Origin: an uncultured Clostridia bacterium
Lineage (GTDB): Bacteria; Bacillota; Clostridia; Christensenellales; CAG-314
Direction of reading: 5' to 3'
Assembly: GCA_947630455.1 (NCBI GenBank)
Contig: CANRHP010000007.1
Location: forward strand, 1 to 45,935
Length of the DNA: 45,935 nt
In this document: positions 37,659 to 44,833 of the stretch, piece after piece
Layout of the letters: each line of letters opens with the position of its first letter
How positions within the stretch are numbered: position 1 is the first letter of the stretch
Made by a program: the position numbers and the translations under genes
Notes under the pieces: model-generated
The model's input: only the letters and a program-made list of their open reading frames with translations
Told to the model about the DNA's origin: nothing
Database searches by the model: none

Positions 37659-38104
37659 TCTTTTTTACCAGACTTATCCAAGCTTTCGTAAATTTTGTCG
37701 ATATCTGCGGATGTGGTACCAATACTATTGCGGTATTTGACGTAAGCCTCTTCGCTCCAGATCTCCACCTTTTTGAAAGCGCCGATAATACGAATATCCT
37801 TATCTATTTTTGCAAAATCAATGAGTTCCTGAGGCAACATAAATCTGCCTTGAGAATCAGCGTCCGCAAGACTGCCCATAGACGCAATTATTCTAATTGC
37901 TTCGGCATTGTGAGGATTAAATTCGCCGATATCGTTCATCATTTTTATAAAGTCGCTTTCCGACGAGGCGGGATACAACCAGATACAGCCTTGTGTGCCC
38001 GGAACAAGAATATAGGTACTTCCAAGTATCTCACGAAACTTAGACGGAAGTCGTATTCTCTTTTTGTCGTCCAACGAATGTTGGAAATTGCCGAGCAAAA
38101 TCAC
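37655..38104 (-). CDS. mraZ: transcriptional regulator MraZ
   Basis: MraZ is a ring-shaped DNA-binding protein that controls the dcw cluster. The 149-residue protein has two SpoVT/AbrB-like repeats, seen as DKKRIRLPSKFRE and DSQGRFMLPQEL. The start is GTG at 38104 with AAGAGGT eight bases upstream. Three decamer repeats that look like MraZ boxes lie at its promoter. Confidence 0.95.
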   Translation of the reverse strand: MILLGNFQHSLDDKKRIRLPSKFREILGSTYILVPGTQGCIWLYPASSESDFIKMMNDIGEFNPHNAEAIRIIASMGSLADADSQGRFMLPQELIDFAKIDKDIRIIGAFKKVEIWSEEAYVKYRNSIGTTSADIDKIYESLDKSGKKE

Positions 38105-38134
38105 GAAACTTTACCTCTTGTATTTTGTGTTTCC

Positions 38135-38163
38135 ATTCTACCACAATTGAAAACCATTTTCAA
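38135..38163 (-). promoter_or_regulatory. sigma-A promoter of the dcw cluster
   Basis: TTGAAA (38163-38158), a 17-base spacer and TAGAAT (38140-38135) lie on the minus strand, 31 bases before the mraZ GTG. Confidence 0.85.
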
Positions 38164-38177
38164 CCATTTTTAACCAT
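38152..38177 (-). repeat. three 10-bp direct repeats, candidate MraZ operator
   Basis: ATGGTT occurs on the minus strand at 38157-38152, 38167-38162 and 38177-38172, exactly ten bases apart, with A-rich spacers. MraZ is known to bind tandem short repeats with about one helical turn spacing upstream of its own gene. The repeats cover the -35 box, which fits repression. Confidence 0.75.
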
Positions 38178-38180
38178 TTT

Positions 38181-38413
38181 TTTGTAAAAAATTTTTGAGC
38201 CTGCAAAACTACCATTTTAAACGACCCAAAAAAGAAAATAAGCCAAAATATTTTGCGATTAGACCAACCTCGACAAACATTTTCAAAAGTTGTCATAGAA
38301 AATATAAAATCAAATAAAAATCAATCATTCGTTTGGAATAATTGTATTATAACACCGTTCTTCCATTTTGGCAACAGATTTTAAAATATTTTTCACAAAG
38401 TTCTTATAAGAAA
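38181..38413. other. AT-rich intergenic stretch upstream of the MraZ boxes
   Basis: This stretch is very AT-rich and has no reading frame worth reporting. Near 38398-38415 there is an imperfect palindrome (AGTTTCTTATAAGAACT on the minus strand) after the phosphoesterase stop, without a clear U-run, so the end of that transcript is not obvious. Confidence 0.5.
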
Positions 38414-39109
38414 CTACAAAATTTGTGTTAGCTTGTTGCCGACCAGATCACAGCTTGTCAGATAGAATTCCATACCGAATTTTTTCATATATAAGCTTGC
38501 GCGACAGTCTTTCCCGTGCAGGTGACCGTACACTACTGTCGGAACCTCGGCAATGAGAAACTGTTTGATAAATTCACTGTCATCGTACTTTCCGTTGAAT
38601 GGGGGAAAATGCATGATTGCAATCACCCGATCACCGGGTGTGCGCATTTTTTGCATTGCGGAAAGGGAAAGCTTGAGCCGTTCCAACTCACGTAAATATA
38701 TTTTTTCATCTTCGGCCGAAAGATTGTCTCCGTCGGGACAAACCCAACCGCGCGTGCCGCAAATCAGCACATCGTCGAAACGCAAGCAATCGTTTTGCAA
38801 GGCAAAAAAACCTTTGGGGATCATCGTTCGCACTTGCGTAAGGGTATTCCACCAATAATCATGATTGCCGCGCAATATCACCTTTTGCCCGGGGAGCTTT
38901 GCAACAAGCTCAAAATCGGGAATCGCTTCCTCCATACGCATCGCCCAAGAAAAATCGCCCGGCAAGAGAACCAAATCGTTTTCCGACACTTTGGACTGCC
39001 AGTCAGCGCATATTTCTTCAAAATAATTTTCCCAAGCCTTGCCGAATATATCCATCGGCTTTTCCATCATCGTGGAAAGATGCAAATCGCTGATTGCAAA
39101 AACCTTCAT
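38414..39109 (-). CDS. calcineurin-like metallophosphoesterase
   Basis: The 231-residue protein has the metal-binding motifs of the family in order: DLHL at 8-11, GDFSWAM, GNHDYWW and GHLHG. These bind two metals for phosphoester cleavage. The substrate cannot be predicted; it is a soluble cytoplasmic protein of the kind often annotated as a predicted phosphohydrolase. It lies 32 bases after a zinc-ribbon gene. Confidence 0.9.
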   Translation of the reverse strand: MKVFAISDLHLSTMMEKPMDIFGKAWENYFEEICADWQSKVSENDLVLLPGDFSWAMRMEEAIPDFELVAKLPGQKVILRGNHDYWWNTLTQVRTMIPKGFFALQNDCLRFDDVLICGTRGWVCPDGDNLSAEDEKIYLRELERLKLSLSAMQKMRTPGDRVIAIMHFPPFNGKYDDSEFIKQFLIAEVPTVVYGHLHGKDCRASLYMKKFGMEFYLTSCDLVGNKLTQIL

Positions 39110-39141
39110 ATGGGAATTTTAACACATTTTCCATCGTTTGT

Positions 39142-39366
39142 CTATATGTTGCTGTCCTTTTTGAAACGTTTTGCTCTGCACTCTGCGCACATAATATCAT
39201 CTATCTCTATAGGATTTTTTTCACAATAAGGACAAAGTAATTCCCCGAAATTTTCATCGTCGAATATACTTTTTTTGCCGGTTAACTCATCTATACAAAC
39301 ACTGCAAAGCTGTTGATCCTGCAAAATGTAATTCAAACCGCATCTGGGACACCTTTTGTATTTCAC
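39142..39366 (-). CDS. small protein with two zinc ribbons
   Basis: The 74-residue protein has four CxxC pairs: CPRC, CSVC, CPYC and CAEC. These would form two zinc-binding ribbons, an N-terminal one (6-25) and a C-terminal one (45-63), joined by an acidic linker. The start is GTG with GGAG seven bases upstream. The function is unknown; co-transcription with the phosphoesterase is likely. Confidence 0.8.
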   Translation of the reverse strand: MKYKRCPRCGLNYILQDQQLCSVCIDELTGKKSIFDDENFGELLCPYCEKNPIEIDDIMCAECRAKRFKKDSNI

Positions 39367-39430
39367 ACCGCTTCTCCATTTTACACTTCACACTATGAAT
39401 ATGAACCGACAAGTGTTACTCACTGCAAAC

Positions 39431-39458
39431 AAAAAGGAATCAGATTAAATTCTGATCC
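39431..39458. terminator. intrinsic terminator after the putative surface protein gene
   Basis: GGGATCAGA pairs with TCTGATTCC around six bases, with U-runs on both sides (TTTTTG on the minus strand, TTTTTAC on the plus strand). It can act on both strands; the minus strand use is expected. Confidence 0.85.
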
Positions 39459-39488
39459 CTTTTTACAACATGTTTTGGAAAGGTTAAT

Positions 39489-40136
39489 TTATCCGTTGCC
39501 GCCGCCACTCGGGGTGCGTCCACCGGGGAACAATGGGAGTTCAAAATAACCGGAGCAAACTTCTTCAGTATATTCTTGACAGGGCGGAATGATGGCATAG
39601 CCGTAGCTTGGCACAATTAGCTCTACATCCATTGTAACCTTTAGAATTGCCGTCACGCAGCAGTTAATTATGAAGATATAATACGTGACGCCGTCTATCA
39701 CCTGCGTTTGACTGTACTGTCCTTCGGGACTGACAGCGGAAACGCTTGCTTCAATAGTGTAGGGAATAATTGACGGTTCGGGCAAAAACATCACCACATC
39801 CACAGGAACGGTGACGGTGCCCATACCGCTGCCTTCTTCGTTGTTGCTGTCTATGTAAGTAACCTCCACAGGAACCACTACGTCCGCTTGTACCCGACCG
39901 TATTTGGGGCGCTCGGTAAGCCGCTCGACCACAAGATTTTCGATTATACCCTTTGTGGTTGTGCTTTTGGCGCTGACAAAACGAAGCGGGACCGCAGGCG
40001 ATGTCGGGTTGACATCGGAAATACTTACCGTAATCTGTTGCAAAGTAGTTTGCTTGACGCATGCGTCAAAAACTTTTTTACCCTGGATACATATTTTTTC
40101 ACTGCAATTGTTGCCGTCTAAATTGTTTACAGGCAT
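39489..40136 (-). CDS. unknown beta-rich protein, candidate spore surface component
   Basis: This 215-residue protein has no signal peptide. It starts with a Cys-containing part (CSEKICIQGKKVFDACVKQ), continues with a beta-rich body of Val/Thr/Ile strands, and ends in a Gly/Pro-rich tail (PGGRTPSGGGNG). The pattern recalls spore coat or exosporium proteins of clostridia, but I cannot name a family. The ribosome site AGGAGG is strong. The upstream region carries a mother-cell sigma-type promoter, which supports a spore-layer role. This is inference. Confidence 0.6.
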   Translation of the reverse strand: MPVNNLDGNNCSEKICIQGKKVFDACVKQTTLQQITVSISDVNPTSPAVPLRFVSAKSTTTKGIIENLVVERLTERPKYGRVQADVVVPVEVTYIDSNNEEGSGMGTVTVPVDVVMFLPEPSIIPYTIEASVSAVSPEGQYSQTQVIDGVTYYIFIINCCVTAILKVTMDVELIVPSYGYAIIPPCQEYTEEVCSGYFELPLFPGGRTPSGGGNG

Positions 40137-40161
40137 TGATTACCTCCTATGATAGTCAGTA

Positions 40162-40189
40162 TATTCTATGACGTCATATGTCAAAACGT
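40162..40189 (-). promoter_or_regulatory. candidate sigma-K/sigma-E (mother-cell) promoter
   Basis: On the minus strand AC (40189-40188), a 17-base spacer and CATAGAATA (40170-40162) match the mother-cell consensus AC-N16/17-CATAnnnTA. The predicted start leaves about 20 bases before the ATG with its AGGAGG site. A TTGACA at 40185-40180 has no suitable sigma-A -10. Confidence 0.6.
40167..40178. promoter_or_regulatory. 12-bp perfect palindrome, possible operator
   Basis: TATGACGTCATA reads the same on both strands and overlaps the -10 of the mother-cell-type promoter. It could bind a dimeric regulator such as the TetR protein encoded next door, but no second copy was found at that gene's own promoter. 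Confidence 0.4.
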
Positions 40190-40206
40190 GATTGTGCATT
40201 ATAAAA

Positions 40207-40235
40207 CTAAAAAACACGTACCCTTTGGTACGCGT
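40207..40235 (-). terminator. intrinsic terminator after the TetR gene
   Basis: ACGCGTACC and GGTACGTGT pair over 9 bp with one G-U on the minus strand around a 4-base loop, followed by TTTTTTAG. Confidence 0.88.
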
Positions 40236-40247
40236 TTATTTGATCAT

Positions 40248-40835
40248 TTATTCAAAATCAAAGTGACGGAATCTATCTTTCATGTGCCCGAAGTAAAAAG
40301 TAATCAACTCTCGCGCCTTGCGTTCCAGCAGCTCCTTTGAATCGCCGTTTTTTAAAATTTTGAAAAAGCTTGTCAGGAAACCATTGGCAATCGCTGTATA
40401 GAAATCGGGATTTTCTATTTTATCATCAATTTCAGGAAAAACACTTTGCATCATTTCCTTTATTTTGCCGGAAATAACATCAATTATATAATTTACAAAG
40501 GTATCATAATGAACAGTGTTGCCCTTGCGGATAATCAACAGCTCATCGTTATACTGCATTATAAACGAAATCAGTATTTCGGAGATCTGTTTCATGGTTT
40601 TTTCCGCAAAAGCAAAGTCGTTGTCTACAAACTGTTTTACATTTTCCATGAATGGGTTGATAACGGCGAAATACAGCGCTTCTTTATTTGTGTAGTACCT
40701 GTAAACATTCCCTAAAGAAATCTCGGCATTGTTGGCGATATTGCGTATTGACGCGTCGGCATAGCCCTGTTCCTTAAATTCCTCTACCGCCGCCGCCAGA
40801 ATTCTGTCTCTGATTTCCTTCTTCAAGTACTGCAT
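40248..40835 (-). CDS. TetR/AcrR family transcriptional regulator
   Basis: The 195-residue protein has the TetR N-terminal helix-turn-helix (about 8-55): ILAAAVEEFKEQGYADAS, then IRNIANNAEISLGNVYRYYTN. The helical C-terminal domain for ligand and dimer formation is not recognisable. GGAG precedes the ATG. It has its own sigma-A promoter with an overlapping inverted repeat, so self-repression is likely. No drug pump or other obvious target lies beside it. Confidence 0.9.
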   Translation of the reverse strand: MQYLKKEIRDRILAAAVEEFKEQGYADASIRNIANNAEISLGNVYRYYTNKEALYFAVINPFMENVKQFVDNDFAFAEKTMKQISEILISFIMQYNDELLIIRKGNTVHYDTFVNYIIDVISGKIKEMMQSVFPEIDDKIENPDFYTAIANGFLTSFFKILKNGDSKELLERKARELITFYFGHMKDRFRHFDFE

Positions 40836-40896
40836 AAATTTCTCCGACTGCCGATGTAAATTGCACTGAACCGAGATCTCAACTCAATACACAGTT

Positions 40897-40925
40897 ATTA
40901 TAACATAGCAACCAAAGATTAGCAA
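40897..40925 (-). promoter_or_regulatory. sigma-A promoter of the TetR gene
   Basis: TTGCTA (40925-40920), a 17-base spacer and TATAAT (40902-40897) lie on the minus strand. Confidence 0.82.
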
Positions 40926-40938
40926 CCCATTTCGCTAA
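40919..40938. repeat. inverted repeat over the -35 of the TetR promoter
   Basis: TTAGC and GCTAA are separated by ten bases, and the element GGTTGCTA occurs twice in this region on the minus strand. The position over the -35 box is typical of an autorepressor site, but the arms are short. Confidence 0.4.
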
Positions 40939-40963
40939 CATTTCTACGAAATTTTCATTTTTG

Positions 40964-41698
40964 CTAATAAGCACACTCCAGCAACATTTTGTCAGCCAGC
41001 AATGCGATAAACTCACCATTAGTGGGTTTTTCCGACGAATTGTACACCTTCACTCCGAAAATGTTGTTGATATTTTCAATTTTCCCCCTGTTCCACGCCA
41101 CTTCTATTGCATGACGGATAGCTCTTTCCACCTTGCTCGATGTAGTATTGAAACGACGTGCAATGGACGGATAGAGACTTTTGGTAATAGCATTGATGAT
41201 TGACGGATTGTCTACTGCAAGCTTAATTCCCTCGCGCAAAAATTGGTAGCCTTTTATATGAGCGGGGATTCCCACGCTTACAAAAATATTGCTTATTCGT
41301 TCATCCAACGTTTTTTCCGAAACGCTCTTTTTACGCACCACCTTGCCGCCTAAACGTTCGCCCTCGTACACATTGACGATACGCTGCTCCAACACACTGT
41401 ACTCCACAGGCTTTACAAGATAATATTTTGCGCCCAATTCCAATGCTTTTATAACAAAAACTTCGCTTTTTAGTTCGGATGCAACAATAAATTTTGCATC
41501 TTGATATTTCTCCAATAAAGCGTACCCATCCTCACCGCTCATCACCAATTCTGTAATGACAACGTCGGGCAATTGCTCATCAAGAAAGCGGCGCGCATCT
41601 TTTCCTTCTGCGTCAAACAATATACTGAACTCATCATTTTCCTGCAATTTTTCCTTTAACCCCGGTTGCCCAATCAAGCCTATAGTAATCACTAACAA
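40964..41698 (-). CDS. spo0A: Spo0A homologue with a degenerate receiver domain
   Basis: Spo0A is the master switch of sporulation. The C-terminal half (about 135-244) is very well conserved, including HIKGYQFLREGI, ARRFNTTSSKVERAIRHAIE, WNRGKIENINNIFG and KPTNGEFIALLADK, so DNA binding is expected. The receiver (1-120) is not: where Spo0A has the phospho-acceptor Asp (D56 in Bacillus) the sequence is ITELVM with E50; the acidic pair near residue 10 is replaced by GLIGQPG; the switch Thr aligns with S74; only K96 is kept. The protein may be active without phosphorylation. The start is TTG at 41698 with AAAGGAG close by; GTG at 41692 is an alternative. Confidence 0.93.
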   Translation of the reverse strand: MLVITIGLIGQPGLKEKLQENDEFSILFDAEGKDARRFLDEQLPDVVITELVMSGEDGYALLEKYQDAKFIVASELKSEVFVIKALELGAKYYLVKPVEYSVLEQRIVNVYEGERLGGKVVRKKSVSEKTLDERISNIFVSVGIPAHIKGYQFLREGIKLAVDNPSIINAITKSLYPSIARRFNTTSSKVERAIRHAIEVAWNRGKIENINNIFGVKVYNSSEKPTNGEFIALLADKMLLECAY

Positions 41699-41782
41699 TC
41701 ATCTCCTTTTTCTTTGTACATATATTTTAACACTGTTTAGCACCAAATTTTAGGTAATAAAAAGTGTACTTTTGTAAGAAAA

Positions 41783-41789
41783 AGTCGAA
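41783..41789 (+). promoter_or_regulatory. near-consensus 0A box upstream of spo0A
   Basis: AGTCGAA differs in one base from the Spo0A site TGTCGAA and lies about 85 bases before spo0A. It could allow self-regulation. No convincing sigma-H or sigma-A promoter was seen between it and the gene. A seven-base match in AT-rich DNA is weak evidence. Confidence 0.3.
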
Positions 41790-41809
41790 AAAATGCATTT
41801 TAAGTCCCT

Positions 41810-41836
41810 GAAAAAAAAGAGCGCTGATAGCGCTCT
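41810..41836 (-). terminator. intrinsic terminator after the small membrane protein gene
   Basis: AGAGCGCT and AGCGCTCT form a perfect 8-bp stem with a 3-base loop. On the minus strand it is followed by eight U residues. Confidence 0.92.
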
Positions 41837-41852
41837 GATATCGGACAGCGGG

Positions 41853-42230
41853 TTACTCATAATGCTGTTGTGAGTCTACGTCATCATTTCCAGCTGCTCC
41901 GCCTGTTTCATTTCCCATTTCTTCATCATCTGCCGTATCGTCGTTAGGAAGTACGTCGTGATAACTGCCGAGGTCTGTCAAAATACATATATAAAACGTC
42001 GATCCAAACAATATAATCAAAATTTTGCATAGTGCCCCGATCACTACATTAAATGCAGGTATCCAGCTGAAAAGCATGTTGACAAACGTCAAAGCCATTT
42101 CTACCACGAAACACACGGCATAGATGGGAACCCCGACAATGAGGCAAAGCGTCTTTCCAACACAGTACCAAAAATTTTTGTTTGTGTAGTGAAATATCCA
42201 GTGAAGTCGATTCAGATAATATGTTTTCAT
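41853..42230 (-). CDS. small membrane protein with acidic tail, function unknown
   Basis: The 125-residue protein has a short aromatic-rich N-terminus, two or three membrane segments between about residues 24 and 85, and a C-terminal tail of about 38 residues that is rich in Asp/Glu/Gly (DDTADDEEMGNETGG). I recognise no family. It has its own strong promoter and terminator and is therefore a separate unit. AAGG lies ten bases before the ATG. Confidence 0.7.
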   Translation of the reverse strand: MKTYYLNRLHWIFHYTNKNFWYCVGKTLCLIVGVPIYAVCFVVEMALTFVNMLFSWIPAFNVVIGALCKILIILFGSTFYICILTDLGSYHDVLPNDDTADDEEMGNETGGAAGNDDVDSQQHYE

Positions 42231-42255
42231 ATATCAATACCTTGTATCTATTGAA

Positions 42256-42284
42256 ATTGTACATTAATATGTTCAATTTGTCAA
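42256..42284 (-). promoter_or_regulatory. sigma-A promoter of the small membrane protein gene
   Basis: TTGACA (42284-42279), a 17-base spacer and TACAAT (42261-42256) lie on the minus strand. Confidence 0.88.
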
Positions 42285-42371
42285 CATTTACATAGTGTCG
42301 CAATACATGCTTCGGGCATAGAATAAAACTAAATAAAAGAAAAAAAGTTGTATAAAATTCAGTAAAAATCA

Positions 42372-42400
42372 TTGACACAACGACAAAACAAAACTACAAT
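42372..42400 (+). promoter_or_regulatory. sigma-A promoter of the M-box-mgtE transcript
   Basis: TTGACA at 42372-42377, a 17-base spacer and TACAAT at 42395-42400 lie on the plus strand. The predicted start is about 42407. Confidence 0.9.
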
Positions 42401-42406
42401 AAAGAT

Positions 42407-42623
42407 ATAAATAAATCCGGTAGGTGAGGCTACCATGGGGATACGGATTGCTACCGACATAGCGTGGAGACACGCGCCGTCCGGGCAGCAGGATTTGTCG
42501 AAAAACAAGGCTTATTCTAATGCAATTTCATTGCCCCATGATGCTAAAACTTGTAATGGTTAGACTTTTCCGTCGATAAAGAAACAAATTGTCTATGCTA
42601 TTGCAAGCATAGGCAACTTTTTT
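42407..42623 (+). promoter_or_regulatory. M-box (ykoK) magnesium riboswitch
   Basis: The leader contains the M-box core GTAGGTGAGGCTACC at about 42420-42434, then GGGGATACGG, a GCC-rich stem region and the GCAGCAGG segment. It ends in an intrinsic terminator. It precedes mgtE. High magnesium should stabilise the ligand-bound fold and favour termination. Confidence 0.9.
42589..42623 (+). terminator. expression-platform terminator of the M-box
   Basis: TTGTCTATGCT and AGCATAGGCAA pair over 11 bp with one G-U around a 6-base loop, followed by TTTTTT. It lies 21 bases before mgtE. Confidence 0.9.
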
Positions 42624-42643
42624 ACCTGCCAAAGGGGGTACAA

Positions 42644-44035
42644 ATGGAATATGAAGAATTGCGTGAGCTAAGAGACAAGGTAATTGAACTGCTTTCGGAA
42701 AAAAATTTTCGCGAAATCAAGCGACTGATCAATGAATTGCAGCCACAAGACAGCGCGTTGCTGTTGGATGAAATGAACGAAAAGGATATACTGCCTATTT
42801 TTCGATTGTTGAGCAAAGAAAATGCCGCGGAAACATTCGTGGAGATGTCCTCCGATGGTCAGGAATTGTTGCTGAACAGCTTTACCGATGCCGAATTGAA
42901 AGCAGTGCTCGATGAGATGTTTCTGGACGATACAGTAGATATCATAGAGGAAATGCCTGCCAACGTTGTCAAACGAATAATAAAGCAATCAGACGCTCAA
43001 ACACGCAAGGATATTAATGAAATTCTTAAATATCCCAAAGACAGCGCAGGCAGCATAATGACCGTTGAGTACGTAAGCTTGCGTGAGCAATGGACGGTCA
43101 AAGAATGCTTTGACCGTATTCGCAAAATCGCTGTAGACAAGGAAACCATTTACAACTGCTATGTTACCGACTCAAAACGTAAGCTTATTGGTACCGTTAC
43201 AGTAAGAGATCTGTTGCTGCACGACTACGATATTTCCATCTCCGAATTTATGAAAAGAGAGGTAATATCCGCCGAAGCAAACGATGATAAAGAATTTGTA
43301 GCGCAACAAATTTCTAAATATGACTTGTCCGTTTTGCCTATTGTCGACAGTGAAAATCGAATGGTTGGCATAGTTACCGTAGACGACGTGTTAGATGTCT
43401 TGGAGCAGGAAGCAACGGAAGATATTTCGAAAATGGCGGCAGTCACCCCCTCAACCGATACCTATTTGGAACAATCTGTTTGGCAAATCTGGAAAAACCG
43501 AATACCCTGGCTGTTGATACTAATGGTTTCCGCAACCTTTACAGGCTTGATAATCAATTCATTCGAAGAACGTCTCAATGCCCTTTCCACTGCGTTGTTT
43601 GCTTGTATTCCCATGTTGATGGATACAGGCGGCAATGCTGGCAGCCAAGCATCGGTAACGGTAATCCGCGGACTGGCTCTGGATGAAATACATCCGCGAG
43701 ATACGCTTAAAGTTCTTTGGAAAGAACTGCGAGTCTCCATTCTATTGGCGTTGTGTCTATCTGTCGTCTGCTTCGGCAAATTGTATTTGCTGGACGGAAT
43801 GGTTTTCGGATTTGACTACCAATGGTATATTTGCCTTGCTGTCTCGTTAGCTTTGTTTGCAACCGTGGTAATAGCCAAGTTTGTAGGCTGTATGATGCCG
43901 ATAATTGCCAAGGTTTGCAAGTTGGACCCTGCTGTTGTGGCAAGTCCCTTCATTACCACCATTGTCGACGCATTGTCACTCATCATTTTCTGCTTTATTT
44001 CTTTAGCAATCGTGCCGCCATTTTTACCGGCATAA
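42644..44035 (+). CDS. mgtE: magnesium transporter MgtE
   Basis: MgtE is a magnesium channel gated by cytoplasmic magnesium. The 463-residue protein has the N-terminal helical domain (about 1-125), two CBS domains (about 130-255), a connecting helix and five membrane segments from about 285. The conserved DTGGNAGSQASVTVIRGLA region and the pore-lining DPAVVASPFITT are present. AAAGGGGG lies before the ATG. The N-terminal domain is complete. Control by the M-box makes magnesium import the clear role. Confidence 0.97.
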   Translation: MEYEELRELRDKVIELLSEKNFREIKRLINELQPQDSALLLDEMNEKDILPIFRLLSKENAAETFVEMSSDGQELLLNSFTDAELKAVLDEMFLDDTVDIIEEMPANVVKRIIKQSDAQTRKDINEILKYPKDSAGSIMTVEYVSLREQWTVKECFDRIRKIAVDKETIYNCYVTDSKRKLIGTVTVRDLLLHDYDISISEFMKREVISAEANDDKEFVAQQISKYDLSVLPIVDSENRMVGIVTVDDVLDVLEQEATEDISKMAAVTPSTDTYLEQSVWQIWKNRIPWLLILMVSATFTGLIINSFEERLNALSTALFACIPMLMDTGGNAGSQASVTVIRGLALDEIHPRDTLKVLWKELRVSILLALCLSVVCFGKLYLLDGMVFGFDYQWYICLAVSLALFATVVIAKFVGCMMPIIAKVCKLDPAVVASPFITTIVDALSLIIFCFISLAIVPPFLPA

Positions 44036-44115
44036 TCAAAATACGCGTCTAACGGATGTGTTACTTATGAAATTTCATAAATTTTTTTCAGATAGATTCT
44101 TTAGGCGACCATCAA

Positions 44116-44149
44116 AGAAGTCGGGAGTGACAAGCTTCCGGCTTCTTTT
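44116..44149 (+). terminator. intrinsic terminator after mgtE
   Basis: AGAAGTCGGGA and TTCCGGCTTCT pair over 11 bp with G-U pairs around a 9-base loop, followed by TTTTAT. It lies about 80 bases after the mgtE stop codon. Confidence 0.8.
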
Positions 44150-44833
44150 ATCAACTTTGGCGCGGTTTTATCACCTAATACTTTTATCTACAAATTGAAT
44201 TAATGCTCTTCCTAAAATCTACTGCAAGCTTATTTATACCGCTATAGTGTTCATTTCGGTAAGGATCGACTTCAACTCTATCATTGCAACGCCTTGTATT
44301 TTCCCGAGCTCAGTATAACTCCATAAATTACTGCCATAGATAAGTACAATTTGAATCCCCGAATAGAGAACATCGTCGCCACATACGACCTTTTGTATAA
44401 CGCCTCTTTCCTTGCCAAAGAAGGCGTTGAATATGTTGTGGGACTTGAACACATAATCAACACTTCGGTGGACAGCGAACTGTGCTTTTGTCCGCTTTTT
44501 CCGAAGCTCATATCTCATCTTGATATTGCATGGAAAAAATATCTGGTTTTCTCAAAATGCGCGGTTATTTTTTTGAAAAAACTGCAAGAGATAATCATTT
44601 GATCGTCTCACATTTACATTTGAAAACGTATTTATAAAATTGTTTCGCTTTAAGCGGCGATCCCTTCCTCATCTTCGCAACCATTTCTAATGAGAAATAA
44701 ACAGCAGCGGAATATACCCTTACAAAATTCAGCCACCGTTATTAACACATATATAAATTGAAAGGAATAGATTAAAATATGTGCAAAAAGGGGACAGAAA
44801 ATTGCTGTTTTTGTTCATATATTTGTTTGTACC
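44150..44833. other. decayed accessory stretch between mgtE and the integrase
   Basis: This stretch of nearly 700 bases has no intact gene. It holds the LysR relic described separately, and a 35-codon plus-strand frame at about 44779-44886 that runs into the end of the integrase gene and is not convincing. I saw no terminator directly behind the integrase stop and no repeat that would mark an attachment site. Confidence 0.6.
44327..44602 (+). pseudogene. C-terminal relic of a LysR-type regulator
   Basis: The open frame encodes IVATYDLLYNASFLAKEGVE, then YVVGLEHIINTS, LCFCPLFPKL and IAWKKYLVFSKCA. This is the end of the LysR substrate-binding domain in its usual order. It is blocked upstream by a stop codon at 44324-44326, and no helix-turn-helix domain precedes it. 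The remaining 90 or so codons would not give a working regulator. The overlapping minus-strand frame is a shadow. Confidence 0.7.

Noticed and set aside
40180-40185. TTGACA as the -35 of a sigma-A promoter for the surface protein gene
   Set aside because: No -10-like hexamer lies 16-18 bases downstream; the mother-cell-type match fits better.
44234-44518. Minus-strand frame of 94 codons
   Set aside because: It overlaps the plus-strand frame that clearly encodes the end of a LysR regulator; the minus-strand product resembles nothing and has no ribosome site.
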